Part shown: one piece after another, positions 62,568 to 64,000 of the stretch
Layout of the letters: every line of letters starts with the position of its first letter
Position numbering within the stretch: the stretch's first letter is position 1
Assembly: GCF_900141815.1 (NCBI RefSeq)
Contig: NZ_FQYR01000003.1
Location: 186,001 to 250,000, forward strand
From: Rubritalea squalenifaciens DSM 18772
GTDB lineage: Bacteria; Verrucomicrobiota; Verrucomicrobiia; Verrucomicrobiales; Akkermansiaceae
DNA length: 64,000 nt
Direction: 5' to 3'
Notes under the pieces: model-generated
The model's input: only the letters and a program-made list of their open reading frames with translations
Databases searched by the model: none
Told to the model about the DNA's origin: nothing
Translations under genes and position numbers: made by a program

Positions 62568-62701
62568 ATGAGTGGTCAATTACATAAACCTTCAGGCGAG
62601 ACAGACGGAGCGCGTGTGCTGGGGGAGTTTGTGGTTGGATTTTTTTGATTGCGGCTGTTAGTACTGCGGTGTGGCGTTTGATAGATCCAAATACAAAATA
62701 G
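62568..62701 (+). pseudogene. Small membrane protein gene with an apparent frameshift at a T7 run
   Basis: ATG 62568, preceded by AGGGGG, opens a 26-codon frame (MSGQLHKPSGETDGARVLGE and onward) that stops at TGA 62646-62648 just after seven T residues (62640-62646). Reading on in the -1 frame across the T-run continues as LIAAVSTAVWRLIDPNTK to TAG 62701, extending the hydrophobic segment into a full membrane helix. A one-base indel, a sequencing error in the homopolymer, or slippage would explain it. Uncertain because the product is short. Confidence 0.4.
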
Positions 62702-62905
62702 TCAGAGCGAGTGATGTAAGTCACCGTGACGGTATTGGTGTGGAGATATACCGCGATGGGCATATGGTCTGTGAGATTTTTAGAGATGATACGGATCGGA
62801 CAAGGACCGTGTGGCTGGCTAAGCAAGATGCCGCTTGAGGCGCTGGAGGGTTTTATTGAGATCTTTAAGGAGAGGGTTGATTGGGAGTTTACTAGCTATG
62901 AATAA
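62671..62905 (+). pseudogene. Small soluble protein gene interrupted by a +1 frame change
   Basis: GTG 62671 opens 55 codons containing SDVSHRDGIGVEIYRDG and VCEIFRDDTDRT, stopping at TGA 62836-62838. The adjacent frame, with its own ATG at 62828, continues sensibly (MPLEALEGFIEIFKERVDWE onwards) to TAA 62905, which overlaps the next gene's ATG at 62898 by 8 bases. The joined protein (about 75 residues) resembles a family of small proteins I recall from the PVC group, with a DGxxxE...EIFRDD...LPLEALEW pattern. Frameshift, error or two coupled mini-genes are possible. Confidence 0.45.
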
Positions 62906-63491
62906 AGCAGCGGAGATTTTACAGGAGCATATCAGTGCGATATGGGATGCGGATGATGGTATGCCCAGAGATTATGTAATGGGGTCTCCATTGGGAATGG
63001 CTTTGAACCATATTCATGATTCGGATTCTGAGGCTCTGAGGTGGCTAAGTTATTTTGTGGCTCGCAGGGCATTGCCTTGCTGGGAGTCTTTGTGTGAGGA
63101 ATCGCGGCCAAGAGATGTGCTGGAGATTATTGGGGAGTCATTTCATCGTGGTTTAAATATATCTGATGAAGAATGCAGACCTATTATATCACCCCATCGT
63201 GATTGCCTATATAGTGCTACACAGGGGGCCGCGGATGCTGTGATGCATGCTTCTTGTTATCTCAAGGATGGAAATGTAATGGATGCGATCTATGGTTTGA
63301 GTAGTGCGGATTTAGCTTATGATCATATGTTACTTGAGGATGAATTTCGCAAATGGCTTATTGAGGTGGCGGTTCCTGTTTCTTTTGAGCATCGTGAAAT
63401 GAGCTATGAAGAGCGGGGAGCATTTCGGGTCTCTCAATGTGGGGTGAAGGCTACGATGATGGAACCGATCATTGTTAATTTATCCTTTTAG
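62898..63491 (+). CDS. Unrecognised soluble protein
   Basis: 197 residues from ATG 62898, which overlaps the end of the preceding (shifted) small gene; an earlier in-frame TTG at 62835 lies inside that gene. It is helical and acidic, with no signal (MNKAAEILQEHISAIWDADDG; LNHIHDSDSEALRWLSYFVARRALPCWESL). Cysteines are frequent but unpatterned. Such orphan helical proteins next to small EIFRDD-type proteins may be immunity-like, but I have no direct evidence. Confidence 0.55.
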   Translation: MNKAAEILQEHISAIWDADDGMPRDYVMGSPLGMALNHIHDSDSEALRWLSYFVARRALPCWESLCEESRPRDVLEIIGESFHRGLNISDEECRPIISPHRDCLYSATQGAADAVMHASCYLKDGNVMDAIYGLSSADLAYDHMLLEDEFRKWLIEVAVPVSFEHREMSYEERGAFRVSQCGVKATMMEPIIVNLSF

Positions 63492-63504
63492 GTCAGAAAT
63501 TGCT

Positions 63505-63547
63505 GTGGGGTAGTCCCCCCACTTTAGTTTTGACTATCTGTGGGGGG
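63505..63547 (+). promoter_or_regulatory. Mutually exclusive G/C hairpins before the FAD-dehydrogenase gene
   Basis: GTGGGG (63505-63510), CCCCCCAC (63515-63522) and GTGGGGGG (63540-63547) can pair two ways: the middle arm with the first (6 bp) or with the third (8 bp perfect). Competing hairpins of this kind are typical of attenuators. It lies 20 bases before ATG 63568 and could also hide the ribosome-binding site. Confidence 0.4.
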
Positions 63548-63567
63548 TGGAGCATGAGTTTTGGGGT

Positions 63568-64000
63568 ATGGCTGAGGCGCGTGTAGAACTGGTTGATATT
63601 ATTCTGGCTTTGGAGAATTCCGAGGATGAGGCGGCACGCAAGCGTGCGGTCTGCCGCAAGCTGGGGGTGAAGCCGGAGCGCGTGCAGGAGATGCGCCTGC
63701 AGAAGCATTCCATCGATGCGCGTAAGAAGCAGATCAAGGTGCAGCTGCGCATGGAGGTGGGGATCGATGGTCCTCTGCCGGAGTACGTGCAGCCGGTGCC
63801 TAGCTATCCTGCCCTTAAAGGGGATGAGAAGCGCGTGGTGATCGTGGGCTGCGGGCCTGCGGGGATTTTCGCGGCGCTGCGCAGCATTGAGCTGGGCGTG
63901 AAGCCTATCATTGTGGAGCGCGGCAAGGATGCGAGTACGCGCCGATTCGACCTGGGGCCGATCATGAAGGAGGGCCGGGTGATCGAGGATTCAAACTACT
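63568..64000 (+). CDS. FAD-dependent dehydrogenase, partial (C-terminus beyond the right edge)
   Basis: The open frame runs from ATG 63568 off the right edge (144 codons). An N-terminal alpha/beta domain (about 1-85: RKRAVCRKLGVKPERVQEMRLQKHSIDARKKQIK) precedes a Rossmann dinucleotide-binding motif (VVIVGCGPAGIFAALRSIELG near residue 92) with VERG at the second strand end, then RRFDLGPIMKEGRV. From memory this order matches the COG2509-type FAD-dependent dehydrogenase family (about 520 residues). The substrate is unknown. Preceded by the competing hairpins. Confidence 0.8.
   Translation, partial: MAEARVELVDIILALENSEDEAARKRAVCRKLGVKPERVQEMRLQKHSIDARKKQIKVQLRMEVGIDGPLPEYVQPVPSYPALKGDEKRVVIVGCGPAGIFAALRSIELGVKPIIVERGKDASTRRFDLGPIMKEGRVIEDSNY

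Overview
The window reads as a chromosomal segment of a Gram-negative bacterium, most probably a member of Verrucomicrobiota (Rubritalea/Akkermansia-like relatives). This placement is inference from gene content recalled for the phylum: paralogous GspE/GspF genes beside a PilM-like gene and a secretin, a secreted GH20 hexosaminidase and a sulfatase, a monomeric isocitrate dehydrogenase, an RG-rich extension of IF-1, many small unrecognised membrane proteins, and frequent starts without a clear Shine-Dalgarno sequence. No rRNA, tRNA, CRISPR array, insertion sequence or prophage was seen.

Layout. 1-2338 (minus): a CPA1 sodium/proton antiporter followed by a methyltransferase cut by the window edge. 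2607-20570: a large type II secretion / type IV pilus-like locus. The plus strand carries two tandem GspE-type ATPases, a GspF and a pseudopilin, then a charged disordered protein, then a third GspE with GspF, GspK, a PilM/GspL-like protein, a GspM-like protein, a small periplasmic protein and the secretin GspD. Facing them on the minus strand is the pseudopilin operon GspG-H-I-J. Together they supply inner-membrane platform, motors, pseudopilus and outer-membrane channel; no prepilin peptidase is present here. 20684-24882: infA (with an apparent upstream coding extension lacking an ATG), an ArsC/Spx-like protein, an SLC13/RCK_C permease and a coiled-coil membrane protein. 24958-28603 (minus): purA, carA and two C-terminally anchored coiled-coil proteins.

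28852-38100: an M29-like protein, a PAS-SpoIIE phosphatase paired with a periplasmic solute-binding protein, a secreted trypsin-like protease with CxxC pairs, a stand-alone OvoA-type methyltransferase, CsaA, a 2-Cys peroxiredoxin, two secreted proteins sharing a repeated motif, and a nickel superoxide dismutase whose signal-peptide cleavage would create the nickel-binding N-terminus. 38235-46643: a KefB-like antiporter, an AT-rich AIPR-family defence gene, icd, a GMN-motif membrane protein, an AT-rich orphan gene and a ParE/Phd toxin-antitoxin pair with a palindromic operator.

46652-64000: a DUF4230 protein with a 55-residue membrane protein upstream, GH20 hexosaminidase, a secreted TSP3-containing protein, phoH, a sulfatase, a lipoprotein, a 7TM-HD phosphodiesterase (pgpH-like) with ybeY, a run of small unrecognised genes, a secreted YtcJ-like amidohydrolase, more small membrane and lipoproteins, two adjacent small genes that look frameshifted (62568-62905), and a FAD-dependent dehydrogenase cut by the right edge.
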